From contig NZ_QTTN01000014.1 of assembly GCF_003386535.1 (NCBI RefSeq), positions 1-64,000 of the forward strand: DNA of 64,000 nt, read 5' to 3'. Origin of the DNA: Paenibacillus taihuensis (GTDB lineage: Bacteria; Bacillota; Bacilli; Paenibacillales; Paenibacillaceae). A program made the translations under genes and the position numbers. Below, in pieces: positions 15,923 through 24,762 of the stretch (positions are counted from its first letter, which is position 1; each line of letters begins with the position of its first letter). The notes below the pieces were generated by a model that searched no databases, had not been told where the DNA came from, and saw only the letters and a program-made list of their open reading frames with translations.

Positions 15923-17869
15923 ATGCTTCTATCCCTTTGTATGATCGTAAAGAATGAAGAGCGCACATTGGCACGATGCCTTGACAGCGTAAAGGGGCTC
16001 GTGGACGAGATCATCATTGTCGATACAGGATCAACTGATACTACGAAAGAAATCGCTCTCCGTTATACTTCTAATCTGTATGATTATACGTGGACGAGGG
16101 ACTTTTCCGCTGCACGGAACGAATCCCTTCGGAAAGCGACAGGGGAATGGATTCTTGTTCTGGATGCCGACGAGTTTGTTGAACAAGAAAATCATGACAA
16201 GCTGAGAAGCTTTATATCACAAGCTGATGCAAGTTTGCCGCGAGGCTATTTGCTGACGATTATGAATATGACAGGTCAGAATGAAGAGAGCATGAATGGT
16301 TTGCTGCAGTCCTCTGCTGCTAGACTATTCCCGAACTCGCCAGACCTTTATTATACAAGACCCATTCATGAGCAATTGACGTATACCTACGGTGAAGTTG
16401 AATGTATCCCAATGGAATTTACCATTTTTCATTCCGGTTACACGGATGAGACGGTAGCAAGGAAAGAAAAATCTAAGCGCAATATGGAAATTTTTGATGC
16501 GATTCAAAGAGACGGTGATGAGCTTGATCCCTATTACGATTTCACACTGGGCAATGAGTACGCGAATGCAGGTGAGGTCAAGAAAGCGCTGGAGTGTTAC
16601 GAACGGGCTTATAAGCGGTCTGATCTTAGCTTGAACTGGATCCCGCACTGCAGTGATTTCATGGTAACGAACTATTTGCTTATACATGAGTATTCCAAGG
16701 CTAATCAAATGATACAAACCGGCCTGAAGCGCTGGGGCGGGTATAGCGATTATCATTATTACTCCGGTTTTCTGTATGAGAGCCTGGGATTTCATGATTT
16801 GGCGAAGACATCGTATTTGAAAGCAATCGAGATCGAAGAGACTGCGAATCAGTCGGGGAGATCAGCGACCATTATTAGATCGCAATTCGCTAATGTGTTC
16901 CCGTCTCGAGGTCTTGCACAGCTCTATTATAATGAACAGAACTTCGCGCGAAGCGTTTATTACTTGTCCAAGGTGCTGAACCATACGCCAGATGACGCTG
17001 CCGTATTATTCAAGCTCATCAAGATTCTTGCTCAGTCCGAACCGGAGTCGGAAATCATCCCCTTCCTGGAGAAGCTGTATCCTGCGGGTAAGCCTGCCAA
17101 TCTGCTGCTTCTGTTCCGCGTGTCCATTATGGCATCTGCTGGAGGGCTCGCCCAACGATACTATGATCAATTGACCTCACTGCAGGTAGAACCGGGCAAG
17201 CCTGAATGTCTTGATTACGCGCTGCTGGTTAACGACTTGCCGCTATTTAATCGTGTGAATGAGAAGATCGGTCAGACGGAAGCGATGGAGCCTTTGTTTG
17301 TAAAGCTTCGTTTGCTTGCTTTATTGATTTGGAGAGATTCGGTTCACATCAAGGAATTCCAGCTTACGGAGAATCACCCGTTATATAACGTTTGGGGTTC
17401 TGTTGTTGCTGTGCTGACAGGCGAGGAGCCTGCCTCAATTGAAGAGCAAGACTATACATTCTTCAATGAGCTGGTTATGCAGCTGTTTAATCTTCAAGCT
17501 TATGAAGCATATGACTTATTAATTAATCATTTATCAGGCCCGAGTACGATTAATTATATTGGCGATTATTTCTACTCTGTCCATCAGATTGAACTGAGTC
17601 TGGATTATTATTCGCTGCTCCTTAAGGAGAATGCCCTGCAGGCCGCTGGCTATGAGAATCTCGCGAAGTTGTATCTAAACCAAGGTGAAATGGAACAAGG
17701 CTTAGATTGGCTTGCTCAAGCGATTATTCTCAATCCGGATAAGCCGAGCTTATATCTGCTGTACTGTAAACATACAAGAAATCATTCCGATAAGAAACGT
17801 TATAAAAAAGCATTTTTAGGGAGGTTTCCTAAGCTTCAAGGGGTTTCTTTCGTTAACGCACTATTATAG
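15923..17869 (+). CDS. Large GT2 glycosyltransferase with tetratricopeptide-like repeats
   Basis: A 648-residue protein with the same layout as the one at 13577 but a much longer C-terminal repeat region. The GT2 domain shows LSLCMIVKNEERTLARCLDS, IIVDTGSTDTTKEIA near residue 45 and the DADEF motif near 85. Repeat helices appear from about residue 200 to the end (for example YYDFTLGNEYANAGEVKKALECYERAY is split across two helices). The ATG at 15923 follows AGGAGG at 15905-15912; the frame is open upstream to 15896. It lies between fliT and fliD, so the likely acceptor is flagellin or another filament protein. The sugar is unknown. Confidence 0.85.
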   Translation: MLLSLCMIVKNEERTLARCLDSVKGLVDEIIIVDTGSTDTTKEIALRYTSNLYDYTWTRDFSAARNESLRKATGEWILVLDADEFVEQENHDKLRSFISQADASLPRGYLLTIMNMTGQNEESMNGLLQSSAARLFPNSPDLYYTRPIHEQLTYTYGEVECIPMEFTIFHSGYTDETVARKEKSKRNMEIFDAIQRDGDELDPYYDFTLGNEYANAGEVKKALECYERAYKRSDLSLNWIPHCSDFMVTNYLLIHEYSKANQMIQTGLKRWGGYSDYHYYSGFLYESLGFHDLAKTSYLKAIEIEETANQSGRSATIIRSQFANVFPSRGLAQLYYNEQNFARSVYYLSKVLNHTPDDAAVLFKLIKILAQSEPESEIIPFLEKLYPAGKPANLLLLFRVSIMASAGGLAQRYYDQLTSLQVEPGKPECLDYALLVNDLPLFNRVNEKIGQTEAMEPLFVKLRLLALLIWRDSVHIKEFQLTENHPLYNVWGSVVAVLTGEEPASIEEQDYTFFNELVMQLFNLQAYEAYDLLINHLSGPSTINYIGDYFYSVHQIELSLDYYSLLLKENALQAAGYENLAKLYLNQGEMEQGLDWLAQAIILNPDKPSLYLLYCKHTRNHSDKKRYKKAFLGRFPKLQGVSFVNALL

Positions 17870-17890
17870 ACACGAAATAGAAGGAAACAT

Positions 17891-17918
17891 TAAACAATTG
17901 GGGTCCAATTAACGATAT
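17891..17918 (+). promoter_or_regulatory. Possible sigma-D promoter of fliD
   Basis: TAAA at 17891-17894 and AACGATAT at 17911-17918 with a 16-base spacer that itself contains the inverted repeat AATTGG/CCAATT. Six of eight -10 positions match. It is similar in spacing to the candidate before flaG. Confidence 0.45.
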
Positions 17919-17953
17919 TAATAGTAAGAGAACTTAATCGGAGGTAATAGCAT

Positions 17954-19774
17954 ATGGTCATGAGGATAGCAGGCTTAGGGTCAGGTATGGATATTGACAG
18001 CATGGTCACAAAGCTGATGACGGCAGAAAGAGCCCCGTTAGACAAATTAAAGCAAACCGATCAGAAGCTAGCTTGGAAGGCTCAGGCTTATCGCGACATT
18101 AATGTGAAATTAGCCGCATTCCGCGATTCCTTGTCCTCACTTCGTTTCAGCGGTTCATGGGGTAAAACATCTTCGACATCTTCTGATACGTCGAAGATTG
18201 ACGTATCCTCAGTCGGAACTGCTTCCGCGGGCACTCATAATATTGTTGTAACCTCATTGGCGAGAGGAGCTAACGCGGTAAGCAGCTCCGCGGTCACTGC
18301 ATCCGCGAAGCTTGAAGGAACTGCAAATCTGAGTGCGGGTCTAACGATCGCATCCGACAAAAATCAACTTAATGTAACCTTGAATGGTGTAACGAAGACG
18401 GTCACTGTTGCTGCTGGAGTCTATGCTGACGGTGCTACGCTGCAAACAGCAATTCAGTCTGCGATGGATAAGTCCTTTGGCGCCAATCAAATTAAAGCCG
18501 ATACGACCTCAGGCACTTTAAAGCTCACTCCCCAGGGAGATCCCGCATATTTACCTCAGCTGAAAGTGGAGGCTGGTGGTGGCGATGCGACGATGCTGAC
18601 TAGCCTTGGATTGAACGAAGGACAATCGTTCAAGCTGGATAGCAGCACAACGTTATCTTCTCAATCAGCAAAATTGGCGGGAGGAGTGAATTTAACAGGT
18701 GACACTTTTACAATAAATGGTCAATCCTTCACCATTTCATCAACAGATACGTTGAATTCTGTGATGGCTAGGGTGAATAGCTCCTCGGCTGGCGTTAACA
18801 TGTATTATGATTCGGTGACAGATAAGATAAGCGTTGCAAGCAAGACCACTGGCGATACTGCCAAGATCGTATTTGGAGCTTCGAGTAATTTCCAGACGGC
18901 ATTCAACTTATCTACGCCTGCTGCAGCTCAGCAAGGGAAGAACGCGGTGGTGAAGATTGACGGCGTTGACGGTACATATGCCACCAATACAGTAACCTCT
19001 AACGGCGTGACATATACGTTGAAAGGCCAAACAGATGCAGCGGGTATTAATGTGAACGTCAACCAGGATACAGACTCCATCTACAACTCGATAACGGATT
19101 TTGTTAACAAATACAACGATTTGCTGACAAGCTTGAATACGAAGATTAACGAGCCTGTTTACCGTGATTTTCAGCCGTTGACCGACGATCAGAAGAAAGC
19201 GATGAACGAAACGGATATTACCAATTGGGAAGCCAAAGCTAAGAGCGGGCTATTAGCTAGAGATAGCAATCTGCAGCAGCTTCGCGATTCGATGCGTCAA
19301 ATTTCGTATTCTTCTGTCTCCACGCTGCCATCGGACATGAATGCGCTCTACGAAATCGGAATTACGACTTCGGGATATACGAAAGGGGATACGACGAATG
19401 CGGGCAAACTTTCCATTGACGCAACGAAGCTGAAGGATGCGATTTCCAGGGATCCGCAGGGTGTCATTAAGATATTCGCGAATCAGTCCCTTACTGACAC
19501 GACAGAGGAACAAGGTGTTATGCAAAGACTTTATTCCTCCTCAAGCAGCACGATTACGAACATTATTAAGACAGCCGGCTCAGGTTCGGAAGCCTACGAT
19601 AAAGTTACAAATACACTAGGTAATCAAGTAAATAAATTAAATGTGAAGATTCTTGATATGCAAGATAAACTCACGACCAAAGAAAACAACTACTATTCCA
19701 TGTTCTCCAAAATGGACACCGCCATCGCAAATAGCAATGCACAGGTTGGCTGGCTGTCAAGCTTTATGAATTAA
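17954..19774 (+). CDS. fliD: FliD, filament cap protein
   Basis: A 606-residue hook-associated protein 2. The N-terminus has RIAGLGSGMDIDSMVTKLM, the hallmark of FliD, and the C-terminus has the long helical region with YDKVTNTLGNQVNKLN and the final SNAQVGWLSSFMN. The central part is beta-rich and full of Ser, Thr and Gly. It caps the growing filament and folds arriving flagellin. ATG at 17954 follows GGAGG with good spacing; ATG at 17960 is an alternative. In B. subtilis fliD precedes fliS and fliT; here it follows them, separated by a glycosyltransferase. Confidence 0.95.
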   Translation: MVMRIAGLGSGMDIDSMVTKLMTAERAPLDKLKQTDQKLAWKAQAYRDINVKLAAFRDSLSSLRFSGSWGKTSSTSSDTSKIDVSSVGTASAGTHNIVVTSLARGANAVSSSAVTASAKLEGTANLSAGLTIASDKNQLNVTLNGVTKTVTVAAGVYADGATLQTAIQSAMDKSFGANQIKADTTSGTLKLTPQGDPAYLPQLKVEAGGGDATMLTSLGLNEGQSFKLDSSTTLSSQSAKLAGGVNLTGDTFTINGQSFTISSTDTLNSVMARVNSSSAGVNMYYDSVTDKISVASKTTGDTAKIVFGASSNFQTAFNLSTPAAAQQGKNAVVKIDGVDGTYATNTVTSNGVTYTLKGQTDAAGINVNVNQDTDSIYNSITDFVNKYNDLLTSLNTKINEPVYRDFQPLTDDQKKAMNETDITNWEAKAKSGLLARDSNLQQLRDSMRQISYSSVSTLPSDMNALYEIGITTSGYTKGDTTNAGKLSIDATKLKDAISRDPQGVIKIFANQSLTDTTEEQGVMQRLYSSSSSTITNIIKTAGSGSEAYDKVTNTLGNQVNKLNVKILDMQDKLTTKENNYYSMFSKMDTAIANSNAQVGWLSSFMN

Positions 19775-19797
19775 TGATTCAAATAACTTGGGGGAGG

Positions 19798-19832
19798 AAG
19801 CCTGAAAGATGATATTCTCAGGCTTTCTTTTG
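19798..19832 (+). terminator. Terminator after fliD
   Basis: AAGCCTGA pairs with TCAGGCTT around a 12-base loop, followed by TCTTTTG. It marks the end of the flagellar block and the left border of the glycan island. Confidence 0.8.
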
Positions 19833-19938
19833 TTGTATTAAGAGGAGAATCAACGCTTTTCTCTAATTAGTGTCATCGGGATGTGGTAGATTAAGTATTG
19901 GAAAATATATTCTGAAGACTTCGAGTCTACGAGCATAA

Positions 19939-19963
19939 TAAAATTAAGAGAAAATGTCGATAT
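19939..19963 (+). promoter_or_regulatory. Weak candidate sigma-D promoter before licD
   Basis: GTCGATAT at 19956-19963 matches seven of eight positions of the sigma-D -10 box. The TAAA at 19939-19942 is only 13 bases upstream, shorter than usual. If real, it would place the island under flagellar control. Confidence 0.3.
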
Positions 19964-20006
19964 ATGTAGTAAGAGACTTCGAACGGATTGAAAGAGGGGA
20001 GTTATC

Positions 20007-20849
20007 TTGCAGCCTGAATATACAACAATGCCTCCAGAAGATTTACGTCAATTACAGCTTATTCAATTAGAGATGTTGCTAGAGGTTGACCGAATATGTA
20101 AAAAGCGTAATATCAAATATTGTATTATTGCTGGAACTACACTTGGCGCTGTACGTCATAAGGGTTACATACCATGGGACGATGATGCGGACGTGGCTAT
20201 GTTTCGCTCGGAGTATGAACGGTTTTGTAAAGTGTGCGAAGAAGAACTGGACGAGTCTCGCTTCTATCTGCAGACGTACAAGAATACGCCTGGATACCGC
20301 TGGGGTTATGGGAAGATTAGAAGAAAAGGAACGGAATTTCTGCGCAAGGGGCAGGAGCATATGCCGTATCCAACCGGGATTTTTATAGATATATTCCCGC
20401 TTGATAATGTCCCAGATAACAAGTATGTCCGCCGTATTCATAATTTCGCATGCACGGTCATTCGCAAGATGCTCTGGTCCGCGGTTGGTGCGAAATCAGA
20501 TCGGCAAGCATTCATGCGCGGCATTTTCAGCATTTTATCGCTTATTCCAAGAGATGTAGTTTTCTGGTTGCATGACATATTGATGCGCTTCTATAACCGC
20601 AAGCCGACTCAAATGGTCCGTAAATTAATGTTTCCAACGCCAAACAACGGATATTACGGCTATTACCGAAGATGGTATGAAGAACTGGCTGAGATTGAGT
20701 TTGAGGGCCACCTATTTCCTGCGGCCAAAAATTATGATGAGTATCTTTCGTTTAAATTCGGTAATTATATGGAGCTGCCGCCTATTGAACAGCGTCAGGG
20801 TCATCCTGCAACGAGATATAAGCTCTTGCCCGAGGCTGAAAGGAAGTAA
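20007..20849 (+). CDS. licD: LicD-family phosphotransferase
   Basis: A 280-residue LicD/fukutin-like nucleotidyltransferase-fold protein. The active-site region reads GTTLGAVRHKGYIPWDDD at about residues 46-63, with the acidic cluster that binds metal. LicD enzymes transfer a phospho-alcohol (for example phosphocholine) from a CDP-activated donor to a glycan. The neighbouring cytidylyltransferase and CDP-glycerol transferase-like genes fit that role, but the group transferred here is not known. The start is a TTG after GAGGGGAG. The protein looks soluble and cytoplasmic. Confidence 0.85.
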   Translation: MQPEYTTMPPEDLRQLQLIQLEMLLEVDRICKKRNIKYCIIAGTTLGAVRHKGYIPWDDDADVAMFRSEYERFCKVCEEELDESRFYLQTYKNTPGYRWGYGKIRRKGTEFLRKGQEHMPYPTGIFIDIFPLDNVPDNKYVRRIHNFACTVIRKMLWSAVGAKSDRQAFMRGIFSILSLIPRDVVFWLHDILMRFYNRKPTQMVRKLMFPTPNNGYYGYYRRWYEELAEIEFEGHLFPAAKNYDEYLSFKFGNYMELPPIEQRQGHPATRYKLLPEAERK

Positions 20850-20896
20850 AGCTTTAAGCTAACTGCATATTGCTTGTCTAGAAAGGAGTGCAACTT

Positions 20897-22261
20897 TTGA
20901 AAAAGGTAATTACATATGGCTCATTCGATTTGTTTCACGAAGGGCACTACAAGCTCTTGAAACGTGCCAAAGAGCTCGGCGATTATCTCATCGTTGGTGT
21001 TACGACGGAACAGTACGACGAAAAAAGAGGGAAAATGAATGTCATCAACTCGCTTATGGAGCGGATTGAGAATATTAAGGCAACCGGCTTTGCGGATGAA
21101 ATCATTATTGAGGATCACGAAGGTCAGAAGGTTGAAGATATTCAGAAGTATGGCATTGATATTTTTACGGTCGGCTCGGATTGGAAAGGGAAGTTTGAGT
21201 TCTTAAGGCAATATTGCGATGTTGTTTATCTGGAGCGGACAAAGGGTATTTCCAGCACGATGATCAGACAGCAGAACCATAGCATTATTAGGCTTGGTAT
21301 TATAGGCAGCGGCAGAATTGCGGCTCGGTTTGCGCCGGAAGTGAAGTACGTGAGCGGTACTAATCTTGAGGGCGTGTACAACCCGCGCCTTGCTAGCGCC
21401 AGTAAGTTCGCTGAGCAGTTTGAATTGAAGTTCTATACGGATCAGTTGGAAACGTTCTTCGAAAAAATTGATGCGGTATATATTGCTTCCCCACACAATA
21501 CGCACCACGAGTATATTAGGCAGTCTCTTCAATCCGGTAAGCATGTTCTGTGCGAGAAACCGATGGTGCTAGCAGTTTCACAGGCAGAAGAGGTGTATCA
21601 ACTTGCAAAAGATAAAGGTCTGATATTGTTAGAGGGGATTAAAACAGCTTATGCGCCTGGCTTCTTGCAGCTTCTTGCGATTGCGAGAAGCGGAAGAATT
21701 GGTCAGATTCGTGACGTAGAGGCATCTTTTACAAAGCTGGTATCGGGTGATATACGAGAGCTGCGTCCAGAGGAGAATGGTGGAAGTGTTACAGAGCTTG
21801 CGAGTTATCCGCTTCTGGCCATTATTAAGCTGCTGGGGACGAACTATACCGACATTCGTTTCGAGTCTTTTGAAGATGAGAACGGCGTTGATCTATACAC
21901 TAAGATACATCTGAAATACAAGAACGCTTTGTCTACCGCCAAAGTAGGGCTTGGAGTGAAGTCGGAAGGCCATCTGCTCATCTCCGGTACGCAGGGCTAT
22001 ATCTATGTGGAAGCGCCTTGGTGGAAGACGCAATATTTCGAGGTTCGCCACGAGGATCCTAGTCAGAACGAGAAGTTCTTTTCCAAATTCGTTGGCGAAG
22101 GTCTTCGGTATGAATTAAGCGACTTTATCTCACTAATTAACGGGAATGAGAAAAAAAGCTTTAAACTCACTCCGCGAGAGTCTATTGTAATCGCGGGAAT
22201 GCTGGAAGCTTTCTTGGCTACCAAGAAAGTATTTATCGAAATAACCGAGTTAATCACTTAA
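20897..22261 (+). CDS. Fused cytidylyltransferase and Gfo/Idh/MocA oxidoreductase
   Basis: A 454-residue two-domain protein. Residues 1-130 are a TagD-like cytidylyltransferase: ITYGSFDLFHEGHYKLLKRA carries the GxFD and HxGH motifs, and RTKGISSTMIR is the C-terminal nucleotide-binding signature. From residue 133 an NAD(P)-dependent oxidoreductase follows (LGIIGSGRIAARFAPE, then HVLCEKPM near 220). Such a fusion could make an alditol or related phosphate and charge it with CTP in one polypeptide, as reductase/cytidylyltransferase pairs do in ribitol-phosphate metabolism. The substrate is unknown. TTG at 20897 follows AAAGGAGTG; GTG at 20888 overlaps that site. Confidence 0.85.
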   Translation: MKKVITYGSFDLFHEGHYKLLKRAKELGDYLIVGVTTEQYDEKRGKMNVINSLMERIENIKATGFADEIIIEDHEGQKVEDIQKYGIDIFTVGSDWKGKFEFLRQYCDVVYLERTKGISSTMIRQQNHSIIRLGIIGSGRIAARFAPEVKYVSGTNLEGVYNPRLASASKFAEQFELKFYTDQLETFFEKIDAVYIASPHNTHHEYIRQSLQSGKHVLCEKPMVLAVSQAEEVYQLAKDKGLILLEGIKTAYAPGFLQLLAIARSGRIGQIRDVEASFTKLVSGDIRELRPEENGGSVTELASYPLLAIIKLLGTNYTDIRFESFEDENGVDLYTKIHLKYKNALSTAKVGLGVKSEGHLLISGTQGYIYVEAPWWKTQYFEVRHEDPSQNEKFFSKFVGEGLRYELSDFISLINGNEKKSFKLTPRESIVIAGMLEAFLATKKVFIEITELIT

Positions 22262-22282
22262 ACTCAGCAAGGAGCTGCAATT

Positions 22283-23749
22283 ATGTTTCGTAGCATGAAA
22301 ACTAGGATATTTGATTTACTAGATACTGTCTCAGATATGGTAGAGGAAATGAGAACGCTTAGTGATCGGCGGGGCGCGATATCCGATTGCTTGGGAGCGA
22401 TCGAAGCTATTTCTGCACAATTGGAAGAAGAAGAGACAGCGCCTGGGAGAACGGTAGATAAACTAATACATTTACAAGCGATGTTTAAAGATTTATATGC
22501 GGAGGGAGCATTTGTTAATGATAAATCAGTCGCGCTGCTTCGGAAACTTGTAAGGGACCTCCAGACGACACTGAGAGTCGAAATTAAACCAAAGCTCAAT
22601 GTCGTGTTCTTTCCCTATAAAGCATCCATGTGGGATAGTTTGGAGTCCGTTTACGAGGCAGCTGCCAATGACCCGGACTGTGTTGCTCAGGTCGTGCCGA
22701 TTCCTTATTATCAGTTGTCTCAAGACGGAGCTGTTCCCGCCTATGAAGGTGAGTTATTTCCGGCTCATATACCTGTAACGCATTTTAACGAATATAGTCT
22801 GGAAGCTGAGCAACCGGACATTATTTTTGTACATAACATCTATGATCAATACAATACGTTAACTCGAGTCCACGAACATTTTTTCACATCGAATTTGAAG
22901 CAATATACGGATATGCTGGTCTATGTACCTTATCATGTTTCCTCGTTTGTTCCTCCCACAGAGAGTGACAGCAGACTTGCCTATGATATCCCAGGCATTA
23001 AAAACATTGATAAAGTGATCCTTGTTAATGAGTTTTTAAAGCAAGGGGCCCTTCGTCAAGGTGTTCCTAAGGAAAAGTTGCTCGTGCTTGGTTCACCTAA
23101 ATTTGACGCATTGGTTAAGGCGATGAACAATGAGATAGACTACCCTATCGAATGGGTAGAAAGAATTCAGGGCAAGAGAGTGTATTTGATAAACACGCCT
23201 GTTCTTATGTTTGCCAATAATTTATTTAACCGATTGGAAACACTGATCAATTTTTTGAATATACCAACAGTTGATCCGAACAGCATTGTTATTTGGCGTC
23301 CGCATCCGCTCACTCAAGCCTCCATTAAGCAGTATTCACCATTTTTTATGGAATATTATGTTAGGTTAACGAGTTCAATTAGAAACCGGGATCCTCTTTA
23401 TAGGCACATCATTTTAGATGAGTCGGCTGATTATATTCCTGCATTAAAGGCTGCAGACGTGATCATTTCAAATGTAGGTTCGCTGCTGCGCTCCTTTTTG
23501 TTGACGGAAAAGAAGGTCCTCTTCTGGGGGAGCTCTATGCCTGAGGGTTCTTTAATTCCTAATAATGCATTTTATTATGCATTTGATGAACAAGAGCCGT
23601 GGTTTGATCTTATTAAGAAGTTCTCGGAAGGTTACGATCCATTAGCTGAGAATCGTAAAGGAATGGCGAAAAAGGCATATGTCAACACGGATGGATCGAG
23701 TGGGGCGAAAGTTTATCAGACAATTAAGGAACGCGTATTGAAAAAGTAA
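22283..23749 (+). CDS. CDP-glycerol glycerophosphotransferase-like protein
   Basis: A 488-residue protein. The first 100 residues are helical and coiled-coil-like. The remainder has the two-Rossmann (GT-B) pattern of the teichoic acid polymerase family, with VILVNEFLKQGALRQGV, VLGSPKFDAL, IVIWRPHPL and the late DVIISNVGSLLRSFLL segment that corresponds to the nucleotide-binding half. Relatives transfer glycerol phosphate or ribitol phosphate from CDP donors. It sits 21 bases after the cytidylyltransferase fusion, so the two probably act in sequence. No signal peptide is seen. Confidence 0.72.
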   Translation: MFRSMKTRIFDLLDTVSDMVEEMRTLSDRRGAISDCLGAIEAISAQLEEEETAPGRTVDKLIHLQAMFKDLYAEGAFVNDKSVALLRKLVRDLQTTLRVEIKPKLNVVFFPYKASMWDSLESVYEAAANDPDCVAQVVPIPYYQLSQDGAVPAYEGELFPAHIPVTHFNEYSLEAEQPDIIFVHNIYDQYNTLTRVHEHFFTSNLKQYTDMLVYVPYHVSSFVPPTESDSRLAYDIPGIKNIDKVILVNEFLKQGALRQGVPKEKLLVLGSPKFDALVKAMNNEIDYPIEWVERIQGKRVYLINTPVLMFANNLFNRLETLINFLNIPTVDPNSIVIWRPHPLTQASIKQYSPFFMEYYVRLTSSIRNRDPLYRHIILDESADYIPALKAADVIISNVGSLLRSFLLTEKKVLFWGSSMPEGSLIPNNAFYYAFDEQEPWFDLIKKFSEGYDPLAENRKGMAKKAYVNTDGSSGAKVYQTIKERVLKK

Positions 23750-23772
23750 GGATTCATGAAAGTGGGAATACA

Positions 23773-24735
23773 ATGAAAAAAATTTCAATCCTTATCCCTG
23801 TTTATAATGTGGAGCCATATATACGAAAGTGTCTGGAAAGCGTGGTCAACCAGACATATACAAATCTTGAAATTATCTGTATTGACGACGGTTCAACGGA
23901 TGCATCAGGTGCTATTTGTGATGAGTATGCCAGTAAGGATTCTAGGTTTACGGTTGTTCATCAGAAGAATAGAGGCAATCCGTCTGCATTGAATGCAGGA
24001 CTGGATCTTATTTGCGGCGATTATGTAGGCTTTATCGATCCGGACGATTGGGTGGAGTTGGATTTTTATCGAGCGGCATGCGAGGCAATGGAAGTAGAAG
24101 GAGCTGATATCGTCTGTACGGGATTGTTTAAGGATACTGACGTTGACTGCATGCCGTTTAGAAACAAAAAGCCGATACCGCAAGGGTTATTAAGCCGGGA
24201 GCACATCTTGAATTACACTTTCATTAGAGATGTATATCCTGGATTCGGTGCATATCTGTGCAATAAATTATTTAAAGCAAAATTCTTTACCTCAACTAAA
24301 GACTCTGGTTATCATCTTCGCTTAGACGAAGAGATGGTGGTCGGAGGTGATGTGCTTTTATTTACGGAATGTGCACTAAAAGCCGGAAACGCGGTGTATC
24401 TGGAACAGCCGTATTATCATTATTATCAGCGAGCCAATTCAGCGTTTCATTCCAAGAACGTCGTCAAACGAATGGGGAGCTTAAAAGCATATGCGGCAGT
24501 TTTAGAACGGTTTGACAAGAACAACATAAACCCCAATACCGGCATTTGGGTGAAGCGATTTTATACGTATCATGCGAGTCTAATAAGTGAAATCGCTATT
24601 GAAAATAACGATGCGGCTAATTTAGCTCTGTTGCAAGAAGAGATGAAACGTTACTTAACCGAGTATTTGGATACGAATCAGGACCATCCTGATCGAATTG
24701 CAAGAATAGAATCATTGCTGAAGTTTCGTCTTTAA
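23773..24735 (+). CDS. GT2 family glycosyltransferase
   Basis: A 320-residue GT-A fold glycosyltransferase. It starts with KISILIPVYNVEPYIRKCLES, has IICIDDGSTDASG near residue 36 and FIDPDDWVE as the DxD-type motif near 88. The C-terminal part contains QPYYHYYQRANS, as in capsule and surface-glycan transferases. No membrane helix. Donor and acceptor are unknown. It is 23 bases downstream of the CDP-glycerol transferase-like gene. Confidence 0.88.
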   Translation: MKKISILIPVYNVEPYIRKCLESVVNQTYTNLEIICIDDGSTDASGAICDEYASKDSRFTVVHQKNRGNPSALNAGLDLICGDYVGFIDPDDWVELDFYRAACEAMEVEGADIVCTGLFKDTDVDCMPFRNKKPIPQGLLSREHILNYTFIRDVYPGFGAYLCNKLFKAKFFTSTKDSGYHLRLDEEMVVGGDVLLFTECALKAGNAVYLEQPYYHYYQRANSAFHSKNVVKRMGSLKAYAAVLERFDKNNINPNTGIWVKRFYTYHASLISEIAIENNDAANLALLQEEMKRYLTEYLDTNQDHPDRIARIESLLKFRL

Positions 24736-24762
24736 TGGTGATAGATATAGCCACAGGGGGTA

